From Phycisphaerae bacterium (GTDB taxonomy: Bacteria; Planctomycetota; Phycisphaerae; Sedimentisphaerales; SG8-4), in assembly GCA_030614945.1 (NCBI GenBank), contig JAUXAH010000088.1, forward strand, positions 1 to 7,257: a stretch of DNA of 7,257 nucleotides, in the 5' to 3' direction. Each line of letters starts with the position of its first letter. Position 1 is the first letter of the stretch. Positions 5,305 through 7,257 of this stretch are shown piece after piece. The notes beneath the pieces are model-generated. The model did no database searches, was not told the origin of the DNA, and worked only from the letters and a program-made list of their open reading frames with translations. A program made the position numbers and the translations under genes.

Positions 5305-6549
5305 ATGAGTAAACGGCGAGTCGTTATAACAGGCTTAGGCTGCGTTACCGCCTTAGCCGAGTCCGTTGAAGGTCTTTTCACTGCGCTGTGCGAAGGTAAA
5401 AGCGGCGTCTCCACCATAGAATCCTTTGACACCAGTGAATATCCGGTAAGGTTCGGCGGCGAGATAAAAAACTTCGACGTAAAAAAATACGTTGACCACC
5501 GCGAAAGCAAAAGAATGGACCGCTTCTCGCAGCTTGCAATGGCCGCAGCAATCCAGGCGATAAATGACAGCGGCTTGGATTTTGCCAAAGAGGACTCATT
5601 CCGTGTCGGAGTAGTCGTTGGCACTGGCATAGGCGGCATACAGGAAATCGAACAACAGCATGAAAAGCTTTTGAAGAAAGGCCCAGGCCGCGTTTCCCCT
5701 TTCTGCGTCCCTCGCCTTATGGCCAACGCCGCCAGCGGCAATATTGCCATTCGTTACGGCCTGCGGGGTCCCAATTTTTGTGCTGTTAGCGCCTGTGCTT
5801 CGGGCAGTCATGCCATTGGCGAAGCGTTTTCCAATATTCTCTCTGGACGAAGTGACGTCATCATAACGGGCGGCGCAGAAGCTGCTCTTAGTCCCGTCGG
5901 GTTGGCCTCATTTTGTGCCGCGAGGTCTCTGAGCACCAGAAATGACAACCCCAAGGCCGCTTCCAGGCCCTTCGATAAGGACAGAGACGGATTTGTCCTT
6001 TCTGAGGGTGCCGGCATTGTCGTTTTAGAAGAATATGAACACGCGAAGAAGCGCGGCGCAAATATATACGTCGAGCTTCTCGGCTACAGTGCAACCAACG
6101 ATGGTTACCATATTACCGCCCCACTGCCGGACGGCAAAGGTGCTGCGACAACAATGAAGCTGGCACTAATTGATGGACGCGTCGAAACAGAGAAAGTTGA
6201 CTATATCAATGCACACGGGACAGGAACGGAGCTAAATGACATTGCTGAAAGTATGGCTATCAGGGCTATTTTTGGTGAGCACGCTTACAAATTGCCTGTC
6301 AGCTCGACCAAAAGCAGTCTCGGCCATCTGCTTGGGGCAAGTGGCGCCGTTGAGCTTATAATATGTGTAAAAGCCATTAATGAATCGGCTATCCCCCCTA
6401 CTATCAACTTAGATAATCAGGACGAGCGCTGCGACCTTAAGATGGATTTTGTGCCGCTGGAAGCTCGCCAAACAAAGGTCAATATTGCGATGAGCAACTC
6501 ATTCGGCTTCGGGGGCCATAACGCCTGCCTGGTTGTGGGAAAAATTTAG
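5305..6549 (+). CDS. fabF: Beta-ketoacyl-ACP synthase II (FabF)
   Basis: FabF elongates acyl-ACP by decarboxylative condensation with malonyl-ACP. The 414 residues match the family. The start MSKRRVVITGLGCVTALA is canonical. The nucleophile Cys164 lies in VSACASGSH, the two catalytic histidines are His304 in NAHGTGT and His341 in SSLGHLLGASG, and Lys336 is in STKSS. The C-terminal gate NSFGFGGHNA at 398-407 is intact. The Cys-His-His set separates it from FabH in the same cluster. No clear Shine-Dalgarno precedes ATG 5305, so translation may be coupled to acpP, whose stop is 14 bases away. FabF and FabB are hard to tell apart from sequence alone, but the position after acpP favours FabF. Confidence 0.96.
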   Translation: MSKRRVVITGLGCVTALAESVEGLFTALCEGKSGVSTIESFDTSEYPVRFGGEIKNFDVKKYVDHRESKRMDRFSQLAMAAAIQAINDSGLDFAKEDSFRVGVVVGTGIGGIQEIEQQHEKLLKKGPGRVSPFCVPRLMANAASGNIAIRYGLRGPNFCAVSACASGSHAIGEAFSNILSGRSDVIITGGAEAALSPVGLASFCAARSLSTRNDNPKAASRPFDKDRDGFVLSEGAGIVVLEEYEHAKKRGANIYVELLGYSATNDGYHITAPLPDGKGAATTMKLALIDGRVETEKVDYINAHGTGTELNDIAESMAIRAIFGEHAYKLPVSSTKSSLGHLLGASGAVELIICVKAINESAIPPTINLDNQDERCDLKMDFVPLEARQTKVNIAMSNSFGFGGHNACLVVGKI

Positions 6550-6623
6550 CCCATCTCGCTCTGCACAATATTATGCGCACGATGGATCACGCAGAACAAA
6601 CACATCCGTTTAGACTAAATAGC

Positions 6624-6651
6624 TTGAAACAGTAGCCACCTTGGTTATAAT
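6624..6651 (+). promoter_or_regulatory. Consensus-like promoter for the antiporter
   Basis: TTGAAA (6624-6629) and a perfect TATAAT (6646-6651) are separated by 16 bp. The expected transcription start is about 6658-6659, which is the A of the antiporter ATG, so the mRNA would be leaderless or nearly so. It lies in the 109-bp gap after fabF, in which I see no convincing terminator. Confidence 0.55.
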
Positions 6652-6658
6652 TTTTGAG

Positions 6659-7257
6659 ATGAACATAGTCTGGGCTATTATACTCCTGGCTGTGGGGCTG
6701 GTAATACTATGGAAATCCGCCGACCTGCTGGTGGCGGGAGCGGTTGCGCTGGCACAGCGTCTTGGCGTAAGTCCCCTTGTCATCGGCCTGACCATCATAG
6801 CTATGGGTACTTCGGCGCCCGAGGTGGCCGCCAGTATCGCAGCAGCCGTCGGAGATAACGGAGACGTGGCTATTGGCAACGTTTTCGGCTCCAACATTGC
6901 CAATCTGGCTCTTGTCGGCGGCCTGGTCGCCCTTATTTGCCCGCTCAGGATTCAATTGCGAACGCTCCGCCGCGAGATACCTGTGATGCTCGTGGTGGCG
7001 CTGTTACTTTGGCCTGTTTTACATAATTCATACCTGTCACGCCCGGAAGGCTTTGCTCTGTTAGGCGTATTTGCGGGGCTTATTCTGCTGACAGTGTATG
7101 CGGCACGAAAAGACATAAAAAGATTAGCCACAGAGAACACAGAGAAAGAATTAAAACCAAAATCAGTTAACCCGCCGAACTCAGCGGCGAAAGAAAATGA
7201 ACGCAATACGCAATACGCAATACGCAATACGAAGAAGAGCGTGTTCTTTGTCGTTAT
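6659..7257 (+). CDS. Calcium/sodium antiporter, CaxA/YrbG type, 5' part (3' end beyond window)
   Basis: The frame is open from ATG 6659 to the window edge (199 residues). This inner-membrane family exchanges cations such as Ca2+ for Na+ or H+ and has two homologous alpha-repeats of five helices each. The first half is complete: hydrophobic segments at roughly 3-20, 37-60, 70-93, 105-122 and 129-149. GTSAPE at 50-55 contains the ion-binding glutamate, and GNVFGSNIANL is at 73-83. Residues 150-193 then form a long hydrophilic loop before the next hydrophobic segment starts (SVFFVV). In the family this connection is usually short. Here the loop DNA is made of simple repeats (7129-7146, 7201-7231) read in frame. 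There is no Shine-Dalgarno; the promoter at 6624-6651 suggests a leaderless message. It is not functionally related to the fab genes. Whether the second half is intact cannot be seen. Confidence 0.9.
   Translation, partial: MNIVWAIILLAVGLVILWKSADLLVAGAVALAQRLGVSPLVIGLTIIAMGTSAPEVAASIAAAVGDNGDVAIGNVFGSNIANLALVGGLVALICPLRIQLRTLRREIPVMLVVALLLWPVLHNSYLSRPEGFALLGVFAGLILLTVYAARKDIKRLATENTEKELKPKSVNPPNSAAKENERNTQYAIRNTKKSVFFVV
7129..7146 (+). repeat. Tandem CACAGAGAA x2 in the antiporter loop
   Basis: Two perfect adjacent copies of a 9-bp unit (7129-7137, 7138-7146) encode the ATENTEK part of the loop. Such CACAGAGAA-like runs resemble intergenic simple repeats. A small dyad follows at 7173-7189 (CGCCG...CGGCG). 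Confidence 0.7.
7201..7231 (+). repeat. ACGCAAT heptamer repeat, 4.4 units, inside the antiporter gene
   Basis: Four perfect ACGCAAT units plus ACG, identical in unit to the copy before fabD. It is translated in frame as RNTQYAIRNT, residues 182-191, at the end of the central loop. The heptamer has no stop codon in any frame of either strand, so any copy number leaves it open, although only changes by multiples of three units keep the downstream frame. Confidence 0.95.

Noticed and set aside
6550..6623. Intrinsic terminator after fabF
   Set aside because: The best pairing is TCTGC with GCAGA across a 26-base loop and no T-run follows.

Overview
This is a bacterial fatty-acid-synthesis cluster, read entirely on the + strand, in the order rpmF (3' end only) - plsX - fabH - fabD - fabG - acpP - fabF, followed by the 5' part of a CaxA/YrbG-type Ca2+/Na+ antiporter that runs off the window. 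Every core gene is intact and keeps its catalytic residues. The order rpmF-plsX-fabH-fabD-fabG-acpP-fabF is widely conserved in bacteria. The base composition looks balanced, Shine-Dalgarno sites are often weak or absent, and many short simple repeats lie between genes. My best guess is an environmental, MAG-type genome of the Planctomycetota (Phycisphaerae-like), but that is an impression, not a demonstrated placement.

Layout: 2-181 is the end of ribosomal protein L32. 185-590 is a perfectly phased array of 58 heptamers (consensus GAGGACA) inserted between rpmF and plsX, which are usually close together. 620-653 is a strong hairpin just before the plsX ribosome site. plsX (667-1686) may be followed by an overlapping 34-codon ORF (1673-1777). 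fabH (1816-2838) and fabD (2919-3923) are separated by two hairpins and a second heptamer repeat (ACGCAAT). fabD contains an extra in-frame segment bounded by a 14-bp inverted repeat. A dispersed GC-rich repeat lies between fabD and fabG (4025-4762). The 255-bp fabG-acpP gap holds repeat relics and a good sigma70-type promoter, so acpP (5018-5290) and fabF (5305-6549) probably also have their own transcript. The antiporter (from 6659) has a consensus-like promoter that would give a nearly leaderless mRNA. Its central cytoplasmic loop is built from simple repeats translated in frame.

How the genes work together: PlsX converts acyl-ACP to acyl-phosphate for phospholipid synthesis. FabD loads malonyl onto the carrier AcpP, FabH starts chains by condensing acyl-CoA with malonyl-ACP, FabG reduces the 3-keto group, and FabF elongates. 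The dehydratase (FabZ/FabA) and enoyl reductase are not in this window.

I see no new enzymatic system here. What is unusual is the repeat biology: two heptamer families (one large pure array, one dispersed in three places) plus two places where repeat-like DNA appears to have been accepted in frame inside otherwise conserved genes (fabD and the antiporter).
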